From Edolisoma coerulescens (taxonomy: Eukaryota; Chordata; Aves; Passeriformes; Campephagidae): a stretch of 64,000 nucleotides of DNA. Positions 27,064-38,110 of this stretch are shown here, piece after piece. Under the pieces are notes generated by a model. That model was given only the letters and a program-made list of their open reading frames with translations, was not told the origin of the DNA and searched no databases. Position numbers and translations under genes: made by a program. The stretch lies in assembly GCA_013397115.1 (NCBI GenBank), contig VWZW01007169.1, positions 1,232,001 through 1,296,000 of the forward strand, given 5' to 3'. Numbering within the stretch: the first letter of the stretch is position 1; every line of letters begins with the position of its first letter.

Positions 27064-30000
27064 TCCACACCACTCATTACATTGACTGTGTGTCCTTGTC
27101 TTTATCTAAAAGTGCAACAAACAGTTCTTAAGTGAACTGGCTTTCTGTTTGACAGTACACATGAGAAATAGAATTGTTTTAAGGAAATCCTGTAAGAGCT
27201 CAAAAGACCAAAATGTCAGATGCCCTTTCCCTGGACAGGATCTGCCCAGTGTGCTGAGCTCTGATTTGAGACCTGTTCAATACTACACAGCTCAGCATCT
27301 GGAAAGAAATAAAACTACCTACACCATCCTTTCCTTTTACAGTGTTAGCCACAACAAATGGTATTTTAAGCAATGCTTTCTAGTCTGTCTTCCTTACTGG
27401 GACCATAACAAACCAGTATCTCCTGATGCAAATCAACAGGTCACTGAATTGCTTTTAGATACAATCCAAAGGAAGAGAGGTATCACATCAGGAGTGTTAA
27501 AATCCATGAGCTGAAAACCAGTAATTCTGCCATTTATGTAAGTATATGAAAGTTAAACTACACATGGCCTATGTATGGCTTGCACGTGTAAATTCCCACA
27601 TCGGATGTACGTCACACGAGCTTTGCCAGCACAGAGATAGCAAAACAATCTGAATTTCTCATTTTATTAAGAAGGAAAATAATACAGCTTGGGGACTGAT
27701 TTCATCATGCTCTACCATGGATTAGCTGCACCCTCATTCTAAACCCATTCTGCACTGCAGGAGTGAAGACCCTGAAAAAAGAATCTCTACCCAAAGCCAA
27801 CCCCTTACCAAAGTTTTATTAGCACCATCAACATTACTCTCATTCTCCATAGTCCAGGTCTTTCTGTTTCCCCTTCACCCCTTCTTTTTTCCACTTATAC
27901 TCCCAGATTTTCTAAAGATTCTAAAGTAACTTCTCTACCAGATTCCATTATTCCAGTTTAACTCAGTGTGGAAGTTACTTGTCCAGCCTGCCTGGAGATA
28001 CAATTTCTCACACTTTCACCAAATGCTATTTCACTCTTTCTCATTCTTATAAGTAACATAAAACATACAACTAATCTCTAGTAGATAATTGCTTTGCTGT
28101 CAAACAAGATGCAAATCTTTCAGTCAAAAAGCACAAGGTCTCTATGTAACTAATACCGATTACATAGCAATTAATACCGAATACAAAAAGTGCTCCCTTC
28201 CAAACTACCTGTGAATAGGACTAGTCCTTGAAGGTAAATTAAGAAGCCATATTCCCCTTTTTAGACACTCAAAGAAATACCTTGTCATCACAGCACTAAC
28301 AAAAGCAAGTGATAATTTTGTAGCAAGTTTATGGAATAAAGGCCACTTGTATTGAAACCTGACTGAAATGTCCCTGACCCTCCATCTGGGTGTAAATGTC
28401 TACCCTAACCTCTGTAATTTTGGATGGGAGCTGTGATGGCTTTTTTTTTTGGCTCTTTCATACTATTTTCCTAGATTCCAAACCCTAGTGATTGCAAACT
28501 CAGATATTTACAAAATTAACTACAGTCATATATCGCAATACCAACAACAACAACAACAACAACATTATCTCCATGGAGGGTGTGGCAAAAAATAAGGGGT
28601 CTTGTTATCAGTGATTCCTATGATTTCCAGATATCACTGACTGTGGAAGCTGCTTGTTTCACTTCGCTGCAGAAATGATTGGTACTTATTACTAATTTGA
28701 ATAAACCAAGATACACCTCTATAAAAGTATATCACAATTCTGAACACAGGAAATTAATTTTTTGTGTTGTTAAGTCAATGCTTACTGCCTGCCAGCAGTT
28801 TGGAAATAAAAGTAAACGCCCTACAAGAACAAAGGACATTCTTTTACTTCAATGCTAGAATTGAAGAAAATTCACTGCTGATTTAGAGTGGCAGAGCTAA
28901 CTCTGCACATTCATCACAAAGAAGCCTTTGTGTCTGCTCTGTCTGCACAGAAGACCCTTTGATGTGCAGCTTTTTGTTTCTTCATACTGTAACTTCTGCT
29001 GGGTGATAAGTTGCATTAAGTTCAATGACTAGTTTTATGAGAAAAAAATTGGAAGAAAGAATATGGAGCAAAGACTATGCAAGGATTAGCTATAAAAATC
29101 ACTTGCTAGTTCAATGTGCTTCCACTATGGCTGTTAAAACAGAGAAAAAGTTGTAAAAAAGTGCAGAATCTGAGTTTAGTGTTCTGCTTTTGAGCTAAGT
29201 GAGAGATTGCAACACGACATTCACTTACAAAATATCTAAATTACTTCCAAAACAAATTTACTGTGTTTACAGTTACAAAGCATATGTTTTTTTACATTTG
29301 TCAGTCTTGAAGCACTGATCAAACTGATATTCTATATTAGAGTACACCAGTATAAGATGCAGCTGCCTATTTACATAGTTATTTCAACAAAGATTCTCAA
29401 GAGCAAATTTTAATGTACTTGGTGTATGAACTTTGCTGTTTTCACTTTCCTTACATACATCTATTACCTTCAACACATGGTAAAGTAAGTCTTTCAGCTG
29501 TAATATGAATTAGCTAGATTTTAACTTGGCCAGTACAAGATGGTAAATCTGGGTCAAATAATGAGCATAATTTATTGCAACTAACAATAAATTTGGCAGA
29601 TCTACAGTTCTGAAAATAGTAGTCTAATTGCATTACATAATCACATTAATTATACAATTTTATGGATGGAATACGAGAAAAAGAAGATTGGAGCAGAACT
29701 CCAGATAGTGAAGTCAGAGCTGACCTGGCTCTGCCTAGGGACTGGCACACATATTTGACCAAGTCACATAACCATGAGTCAGTCTACCTACAACTGGAAT
29801 TCTGCAATCTATCTTGTTTCATAAAACCTGTTATGTCATCAAATTGAATTTTAAAAGGTTAGAATTTACTAAGAAAGTAATAACTAAAGTATACATTTCA
29901 GGTAATTGTTATGCTATTTCTAATGACAGCTTAGTTTTCCAACTGTGCACAAACATCAAATTCCTTCTGGCTTTTTCCATGCTGCAAGCATTTATGTACC

Positions 30001-30099
30001 AGCACTTAGGATAGGCCCCCAGCTCCGCTGCTTTCACAGAGGAAGAGTGAGAACCTCCCCTATCTTAAGGACACCTCTTCACTGACCCTGTATCATTGC
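27064..30099. other. non-coding stretch with a short CAA microsatellite
   Basis: There is no supported gene. A perfect CAA repeat of about seven units lies at 28542-28564. The longest frames lack homology and splice context. Confidence 0.45.
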
Positions 30100-30660
30100 T
30101 TCTCTTTAGATTACAATAACCCTTCCCCAGGATGTCTTCTTTCCTATCCAAACCTCTTCTGTTCACTAAAAGGACCTGGGCCCTTGCAAGCCTCACCCTT
30201 CAGCCCCACAGCGTCACTGTCCCTCCTGATATGTCCTTGGTGCCCACGCAGATGCTCAGCAAGGAGCAAAAGTCTGAGGACCAGACAAGCCTTGACAGTC
30301 TCTCTGCAGTATCCTAGATCCTGGCACTCAGCAAACATCCCAAAACATCACACCAGGGTAGCAGATGAATGTTTCCATTCCCTGAAGATGGGAATCTCCA
30401 ATACCTATCAGCTGTCTTTTACTCTTCTTGTTGATGTTTGGCTGAGGTTCAGTTGGCTCTGATGCCTCCCCCAATGGTCCTTGTTCATCCTCATCTTTTC
30501 CCAGGGCACCACATTTGCTCTGTGATTGCACTTCTGCAGGCAGAGAAGGAGCCTTCTCTTCTTTTGCCAAAAGTAACAATGCTCTCCATCTGATTTCTGT
30601 TGATCTCTTCTTTTTTCCTGATGGTACAAAGCCTGCTGACCTCCTGCCACAGCTCCTTAG
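30100..30660 (-). mobile_element. decayed CR1 LINE fragment (first ORF region)
   Basis: Read on the minus strand this segment resembles the esterase-like domain of the avian CR1 first open reading frame. A basic stretch is followed by LIGIGDSHLQGMETFICYP, matching the family pattern of hydrophobic-GDS-L-x-G-x-E-x-x-I-C. After a stop the similarity continues in another frame (ERLSRLVWSSDF, then SICVGTKD), where CR1 has a conserved R-L-V-R-S-D-Y...VGT/ND motif. Stops and at least one frameshift show that it is dead. The orientation opposes the plus strand. Boundaries are approximate. Confidence 0.6.
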
Positions 30661-33600
30661 CTCCTGTGCATCTCTGATCTACATGCTAGTAGCAATTATA
30701 TCAGAAAAAAGCCCTGAGGTCTTCTCTTACTATAAAAATAATTTCAGATTTCTACCCATGTATAAGAGAATGCTCATTTTCACAAGAAGTAACTGATGTT
30801 TCTGTAACTTGTCAAATTGGAAGAGATTTGTTTCCCTTTTGGCAGAGAGCATGCAGGGATACAAGAGGCCTAAGACAGCAGTGATGTCCTGTTATTGACA
30901 TTTTTTTGTTCAAAAGAGACAGAGAATCCACAGGTAAATCCTTTGTAGTACAGGTGCTTGAGGACCTTCCCTGTCCACTGTGTGTGCTGAGCATCTTCTG
31001 CACAACTGTGCCTGTGCAGGGTCTGGTGCTCAGTCACACTTCCTTTACACCCGGAGTAAAAGAATAGGAGTAAAAGAGTGAGAAAGGTGAAGAATGTGCT
31101 CAAACAATTAAAAGGCTATGGACACTGACTGAAGAGTTGTCAATTCCATAGAAATATTATGGAGCTAAAATCCTGCAGAGCACTGAGCTGGATATCACCC
31201 TCACTTTACCAACAAGAAAATGTGAATGGCTTGCCTTGCCATGCTGCAGGGCCAAGACAAATCCAGGGTTAGAATTTGGGAATTCTGCCATCCGGTCCAT
31301 TACCTCATATTGCACAATGACCTTAGCTACAAAAACCAATAAATTCTGATCAGTTCCATTAAGTGAATAATCAAGTAGATAAAGCAAATTTACAATTAAA
31401 CCTTTAAAATACAACCCACATTTACTGGTTTGAAAATCCACAGAGAGATAATTCTGCTGAAAATTTCCAGTACAGTAAAATCAAAATACATTTGAAACAG
31501 ATTTAGTAAAAACTTGTTGGGGGAAGGAAAAGAGTGTATTTATAATTCAGGGGTAGATTCTCAGCCTGTGCAATATTTTTAATTACAAGAGTGACAAAAG
31601 GACACAATTTTAAAATAGAATTGTTTCTGTGATTACATCAGTAAGTATTAGATGGAATACTGAGTCAGTCACATGTATTCATAACTGAGTGAAAAGCAAA
31701 ATTTAATCAAGAATGAAAGCTTTTCATCCCTTTGGAACATGCCTGGCAAGATCCTTCCAGAAATGGCACTGACTACACACATCCAACCTTAGGGACACAT
31801 CTAGTACCCAGTGATGATCCAAGCAGTGATAGGACACTGTGATCCCACAATAACTTTTAGCTGTCAGGAAAAGTAGTCCAGACAATACTAATGCCACACT
31901 GTGGGAAATTTAAAAGGAGCAGTGAACCCCATGATACTAACATCCCTCATCAAAGAGACAACAGTCTGCAGCCATTTCTCTTTCTATCCCTAATCAGAAA
32001 AGGTGTCATTCAATACAGAGTAAAAGCTTTTTTTCCTCTGAAAGAAAGGTAATGACAACACTTAAGGCCTGGATTTATTAACCAGGGACATCTTCAAAAG
32101 AAAGCTGGCAAAAACTACCAGTCTTCTCTGTTAACATTAGCATCATGCCAACTCTGTCCATTACAGAAAGCAAAGCACTCCAGGCCAAATTATATTCTTA
32201 CTCACATTGATATAGCCTTGGAAAAACTCCCCTGCTTGGTTTTGTTAGTTCAGATTCAGACTCAGATGAAAGCAGAAGTTAACCCAGTGTTTTCACATAC
32301 AAAATATTCCTGCACTGAACCAGATGACTGCACTGCACCACTGCTTAAACACCACACATCGTTCCCAGAGCCCATGGGCAAGGACAGAAATTTAAACAGT
32401 GCAGGAGAAGGTAAGGGGGTTTTAATTGTTTCAGGTTCATTACCTTTTAATTGTACCTTCAAATTATTTTTTTTAACCTGCACACTTAATGATGAGCAAA
32501 ATGAATATATTAATAATCTCAAAGTACCGTACCTTAGTACGTATGCTAGAGAAACATTCCTACTCCTCTCAATTATTTTGGAAGTCCTGAGCCCAAATCT
32601 ATATGCTTGCTGTTGGGTTTCTAATGAAAAACGAGCTATCCTGCAGAGGCAGCACAAATCAGTGCCTCAAGGTAACTTGGACAATACGACTGCATCGTTC
32701 TTAGAAAATGAAGAACCAAGTAACGGAGCTGAGGAAGCAACTGAGGAAGCAGGGAACAGGGGAACTCTGTCACCCAGGAGCATTTAGTGACCCTGCTCAC
32801 AGGAGAAGGGAAACTTGGTGAGAAGGAGCTGAGCCATTTGTATAGGTTCTGTTACCTTTTGCCATTCACTTTTGAGAGATGTGAAGTGACAAGCAAATAC
32901 ATAATAATAAGGAATTTACAGAGGAAGTTCAATCCCAAATTTTTTAAGTAACCTTGCAGGTGACTGGCTTGCATAATGCCAAACGGAATAAGAACGCATC
33001 TGCTGCCCATCTTTTACAGAAAGGAAAAAGCATCAGACTGCCCACAGTCACCCAGCACAGTAGTTTCACAGCTGGAACAAAAATCCAGATGTTCAGGATT
33101 AAATCACTAGGCCACAGATACACTTTTTCTCCTGAACTGCACAAGAGGAGCTGAGTTCCAGTGTCACCTGCAAAGCTGCAAAGGAACAACTCGACTGTAA
33201 ATATTCAGTGGCTTAGTGTTAATTTAAAATATAAAAGCCCCAATGGTTACACCTAGATTTCAAAATGTAAGACAAGAACAAAATTTTGCACTGTCAACTT
33301 TGTCTTTGATAATTATTAACTCAAGGATGTAGTCTTTACGACTGCTTTGGCACTTAGGTAAACTGAGATGTATTCCCCATAAATCTGAAGATTAACTTGA
33401 GACAAAAATTTCTTATCACTTTGCTCAGAAAATTATAAATAACATAAAAAGAGACTAGATAAAGTTTCATAATACCTAAGAGACTTTTTTTTGCAAATAC
33501 CCTAAGATGAATAAGAAAAAATGCTCACAAAAAAATAAGGTGAATGAAAATGTGTGTAGGTTTTTTTAATAAAAAAGGAAAGAAAAAGAAAAGGAAATAA

Positions 33601-36440
33601 AAAGAAGGAAAAAAAAGAGTGGAACCACGCAAAATGGAAACAAAGAACTGCAGCACAAACAGAAATCCTAACACAAGGAGGCCAAAGATCAAGGGTAGTT
33701 GTAGTTAAGAAAATTCATTTGAAATGCATTACAGAGGAGTACTTAGCACAGAATACAACTTGAGGAAAGTAGGCAAAAGGACACTGAAAACAGCTGCATG
33801 AGAAACTGTTTGAGAAATGAGAAACTTGAGCTTATTGGCAAACCTGAAATGTTAATAGAAAGCCTAGGAACATCTTTTCAGAAGACATACAATATAGACA
33901 GGCTCTCCTTTGGCAGCAGAAATGCACAAAATCATGCTTCTGAAATACAGAGGAATAAAAAATGAGGGAAATGCAGAACTATACTGCACCACTGAAAAGA
34001 TGTTCCTAGGTAATTCTCACTGTGTTAAGCTATAGAACATGAACAAATTTCAAAGCAGAGGAGGCTCTCCAAGGAAGCAAGAAATAACTCTGCTAAGCAA
34101 AGTCACAGTGGGAAAAAAGCATAAAATTTTGAAAATATTATTATTAAAACCATTATTTTTAAGAAAAACAAAACATGGGGCTTTTTAAGAATAGAAATTT
34201 TAAATATGGTGAAAGGCATCACTTCGGATCTTTTTGAGGGGTGTTTGACACAAATCTTATGCATTTCTGAAAAAAAAAAAGATGAAAAAAACCAGATCAA
34301 ATTAACAACAGAAAACATTGAAATTTTCTTGAAACAGACTCCCACCTCTCTGTAAGTCAGATGTACTCCACTTTTGGCAGGAGGCACTAGCTGGGACTTC
34401 TCCAAATGTCCTGTTGCAGTGCTCTGAGAGATGCCATATGATTGCTTAGGTTTGGCACCGTTAGGGAGCACTCTTAAAGTAAATGGCTTTGTGGCACCTC
34501 ATCTGTTAATAGAACTACACAGAATTAACATTACAATCCCCTGTAGAGATGATTTGGAATAATTGATCATGTCTCCCCAACTCCTCAAAGGCACTGCCCT
34601 TGGGAATTTCTCCTGTCTACCCAAACATACTCGAGAGGACAGAACATGCATCAGTCCAACAACAACCATAAATAAGAGAATTGGAAGAGGGTCTTAAGAG
34701 TTTCCTGCTGGCAGCCTGACAAACAAATTCTCCAATACCCTGACAGTCACATGGCAACTACAGACTTCACGGAGGAAAAGGCAGAGATGCAGAAGCATCT
34801 ACCATGTGAAGCATTTATCTTCATGTTAACAAATAGATGAAAAAAAATTAATCAAATTGTAAATTACCAAAAGAAACCCTCCCTGAAAGAGTTCTTTATA
34901 GTATCCTCAGACCTCGTGCATTCCTGCATTTTTTCCTGACAGTCTGAAGCGTGCTTTCTCTTGCTGCACTACACAGGTGAATCATTAGAGCAACGGGGTT
35001 GTAATAATCCCCCCTGAAATGTACAGATTTTGTAAGGGTCCTATTTAGGTAATCTGTGCACGACAGCTTTCTTTGACCTCTTGCTTTCAACAAGTGTATT
35101 AATTGCACTTGTTCTTAGAGAAAGGTGATGGTACTCTCAACAAACATCTGTGGCAGCCCTGCAAATTTGGAAATTGCCATTTTAATAAATTTTTAAGCTC
35201 AAATCTCACCAAAAGTAATTGGATATACAGTACATAAACAGAAGTTAATGTTGAAACCCACGTTGTAAAAAGTCTCTCAAAGATCACTTCATAATTTCAT
35301 AAATAATGTCTAGATTTTTTTTAATCAACAGAATACTGCTACATGATAGTGATATTTTTGGCCTGCCATTGATGCACTTCCTGTATTGTATCGAGGTATT
35401 CCTACCTCAGTTTCTCCTTCTATTAAAAATTAGCAAAAAGGCACCTCGTTGAGCTCAGCAAAATCTCTCTGAGTGCCAGTAACTAAAACCAGCACAACTC
35501 TATTCCAAGTAACTTCTGCTCCTTGAAAAAGAACATAAAGTTGAAGAGGAGCTAAAATGAAAGCCAGCTTGCAACAGAAGTGGACTTCAGACAGTCCCAG
35601 AAGAGGGAAAGTCCAAAGGACTGATCCGGGTCCAGGCGCCAGCAAAGGTTAATCAAATTCGTCGTTTTTGCCTCTGACCACATTTTGCAAGTTCATGACC
35701 CGTGAGCTGCCCTGTTTCTCGTGCAGTAGCTCCATCTGCTGTCCAAACGCAAATGTGGACTTTGCACCGGCACTACTTTTACAGAATAAAACAGCAAAAT
35801 GACTTGAATATTTTGAAACATTTCTGGAAAAATTCCAAACGTTTCCCCAGTCATTCCTCCTGCATGAATGGAACCAGCCTTTATTTACCTGTATAAACCA
35901 ACTGACCAAAATGAAAACATGAGAGGAAGTAACAATCATGTGAGTGTCACAATTCTTCACTCTTACAGTCTCAGAACCAGTCTTGTGACAGAAAAGAATG
36001 ATTCTTCTCTGGTTCTTCAGCATCTGCAGCCACTTAGTGCCGTGCTGTCCAAAGGTGCCACACTCCCAGATCACACAAACACTCACTGCACCCCACAATA
36101 AAAGTGCCCTGGTCTCCACAAACTACAAGATGTTTACAGTGATTCTTAATTACTTACAAGTGGTTTATTTGAATTGCACAAACATAAGTTTAAGCTTATT
36201 ATTCCGAAGATCAACTCAGTTCTTAAAAACAAGATTTCTGTTTCTTTTTTGCAGTACAGGACTTTCAGGAGTCAAACTTTCCAGAATTTGCATTCCTTTA
36301 CCAGGAGCACTGTGAAGAGATCTGTTCATAACAGAACAATTGCAGCAAGACCCAGAGCTTGCAAATTCGACTGGACCTGCTCTGAATCTTGTACTTAGTG
36401 TAGCTTAGTGATCCTTGGTTTGTTTATAACTGTTCTGGCT
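30661..36440. other. non-coding stretch
   Basis: AT-rich sequence without a supported gene. It contains the 189-codon plus-strand open frame at 32218-32787 (TTG-initiated; first ATG at 32263), for which I see no homology. A GAAG|GTAAGG donor-like site falls inside it at about 32411. A purine-rich tract lies at about 33540-33620. Overlapping open frames at 35650-36400 on both strands look like chance. Confidence 0.4.
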
Positions 36441-37096
36441 CAACAACAGCCTGTTAGCCTGGGGGATGTACCTCCAATTTGGTACTCGCTGTAACTACTG
36501 AACCCTTCCAGCAACCTCCTTTCCCGGGCAGCACTGCAGGAGCTATTCAGTCATCAGCCAGCTCGAGAGCTCTGGCCCCAGGCACAGCAGCTGGCTGCCC
36601 GGGAATCACAGGCCACGCTGCCGGAGTGCCTGAGTCACCTCGGTTATTCACTACACTCGGTATCTCAGCCCTGGCTGCAATGCCTCGGGGATTGTGTATC
36701 CGAGTCCGTTTATTTTACATCGGGATGATTAGCTTCCTGCTTCCTCAGATTTTAGGGTGTGCTTATTTGCGTGTATTTCTCCACTCTTACGGATACGTGC
36801 ACTTTTAAGTTATGATAAAGTGCAAGACGAGATTCTCACAAAGTTTTACCGCACAGGCCTCACGGCCCGGAGCCCTCCTCGGAGCCGGGGCCGGCAGCCC
36901 CGCGCCCCCTCGCCGAGAAGGTCTGAGGCTCCGCGAGCAACATGCTGGTGGGAAGGTTAAAGAAAGAGTAACCTCACACTCGTGGCCCTTGGGGTTTCTA
37001 ATATGCCGACTCATGATTTTAAAAAATAGTATCGCGGACTTGTTTCAGACTGTAATCTACAGCTTTTATAGAAAAATCTTCTCTTTCTGAATCCCC

Positions 37097-37118
37097 GGGG
37101 AGGGGAGGGGAGGGGCGG
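37097..37118 (+). other. G-quadruplex motif
   Basis: Four runs of four G are separated by single A bases, followed by GCGG. This fits the G3+N1-7 quadruplex pattern on the plus strand. On the minus strand it forms a C-rich i-motif candidate. It lies in the CpG island about 400 bp from the tRNA gene. Confidence 0.7.
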
Positions 37119-37517
37119 TGCTACCGAGAATTTACAGGCGTTTGAGGAAGAGGTCCTCAAAACAATTATGTTCCCTCAAGCACAAGGATCAATACTGAAA
37201 ACGCCAGAGTGGGATAACAACAAATATTTTATACCAATCACTGATGAAGTCGGTCTTCCGTAAGAAATCAGGACGCAGCCCTGCGGCGAGCGCTGCACAG
37301 GAAGCCGTGGGCCCCACCCGCGCCGTGGGCAGCGCTCAGGCAGCACGCAGGGGCTGCCGCGAGACTCGTTTCCGCAGCAGCGTGTACGACTAAGCCTATT
37401 CATACTGGTTAAGGAAAACAAAATCGGAAAAAGAGAGGAAAAACGCCGAAGCATTCGGGGCTAACGCGTGACGGCATGCGCAGCCTCTATGCATGATGTG
37501 CGGAAACTCCAACAGGT

Positions 37518-37603
37518 GGCTCCGTGGCGCAATGGATAGCGCATTGGACTTCTAGAGGGTTGAAGGGATTCAAAGGTTCCGGGTTCGAGTCCCGGCGGAG
37601 TCG
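37518..37603 (+). tRNA. tRNA-Arg (anticodon TCT), with intron
   Basis: This is a complete tRNA gene. The acceptor stem GGCTCCG pairs with CGGAGTC (one G-T pair), and the discriminator base is G. The D arm contains the A box TGGCGCAATGG, the anticodon TCT lies at 37551-37553, and the T arm has the B box GGTTCGAGTCC. A 13-nt intron (37555-37567) follows A37, the canonical tRNA intron site, and leaves a 73-nt mature core. The anticodon stem TTGGA/TTCAA forms after removal. T-runs downstream (from 37613) serve as Pol III terminators. It decodes AGA codons. From memory, human tRNA-Arg-TCT-1-1 lies at the BCAR3 5' end on chromosome 1, so the location seems conserved. Confidence 0.96.
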
Positions 37604-37612
37604 TGTCTTCTC

Positions 37613-37641
37613 TTTTCCTTTTCTTTTTTTTCTTTTTTTTT
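37613..37641 (+). terminator. RNA polymerase III terminator T-runs
   Basis: The first TTTT occurs 10 bases after the tRNA 3' end, followed by further longer T-runs. This arrangement is expected for Pol III termination with back-up sites. Confidence 0.7.
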
Positions 37642-37910
37642 CATTTCCCCCGCCCCCTACGCCTTTCGGGCGGAAATGTCTCCCCCGCGATTTCTCGTCC
37701 CTTACCTCACCGCCGCAGGTATCCGGTCCCCCGGCCTGGCGTTTCTCCCGTCAGCGGGGCTCTCCGGGCCCGCCTCCCGCCGTGCCTGGCGGACTGGGGA
37801 AGGCTGGAAGTGGGCGGCGGCAGCGGCACCAGCCGCCATCGACCGAACCTGCGGTGTGCGCTCGGCCCGGCGACGCGAAGCTTCCTCACCACCAGCGAGA
37901 AGGCGGAGCA

Positions 37911-38027
37911 GAAGGGCTCTGCTCCGTCTCCTCCCGGGCCCCCCGCCCTGAGGCAGCGGGAGAAGGGCTCTGCTCCGTCTCCTCCCGGGCCCCCCGCCCT
38001 GAGGCAGCGGGAGAAGGGCTCTGCTCC
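37911..38027 (+). repeat. 51-bp GC-rich minisatellite, about 2.3 copies
   Basis: Two identical 51-bp units start at 37911 and 37962 (each begins GAAGGGCTCTGCTCC). A partial third begins at 38013 and diverges after about 15 bases. The unit is a multiple of three, so it produces 17-residue repeats in every open frame across it. The perfect identity implies recent duplication. Confidence 0.95.
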
Positions 38028-38110
38028 CGCTCCCCCGGCCCGAGCTCCGCCAGAGCGGTCAGAACCGACAGGCGGCCCGGTGGGGCCGCTACGCTTCCAG
38101 GACAGTGTGC

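Larger units (their letters stand above)
36440..38110. promoter_or_regulatory. CpG island, probable promoter region of the SAM/BCAR3 transcript
   Basis: GC and CpG content rise sharply here compared with both flanks. The island contains GC-rich cores at about 36860-36930 and 37660-38100, a TGAGTCA AP-1-type site at 36631-36637, a G-quadruplex motif and a tRNA gene. It lies upstream of the minus-strand SAM exons and about 2.7 kb below the DNTTIP2 3' end, where a promoter for the downstream minus-strand gene is expected. A minus-strand donor-like CCGAG|GTGACT at about 36637 could end a 5'UTR exon, but I cannot prove the first exon. Confidence 0.5.

Noticed and set aside
35649..36398. 156-codon minus-strand frame with overlapping plus-strand frames
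   Set aside because: The minus-strand frame begins at GTG without an ATG. There is no homology and no convincing splice pair.
36440..37517. Possible MIR760 orthologue near the tRNA
   Set aside because: Human MIR760 lies near the BCAR3 first exon, but I could not find its mature sequence or a matching hairpin on either strand here.
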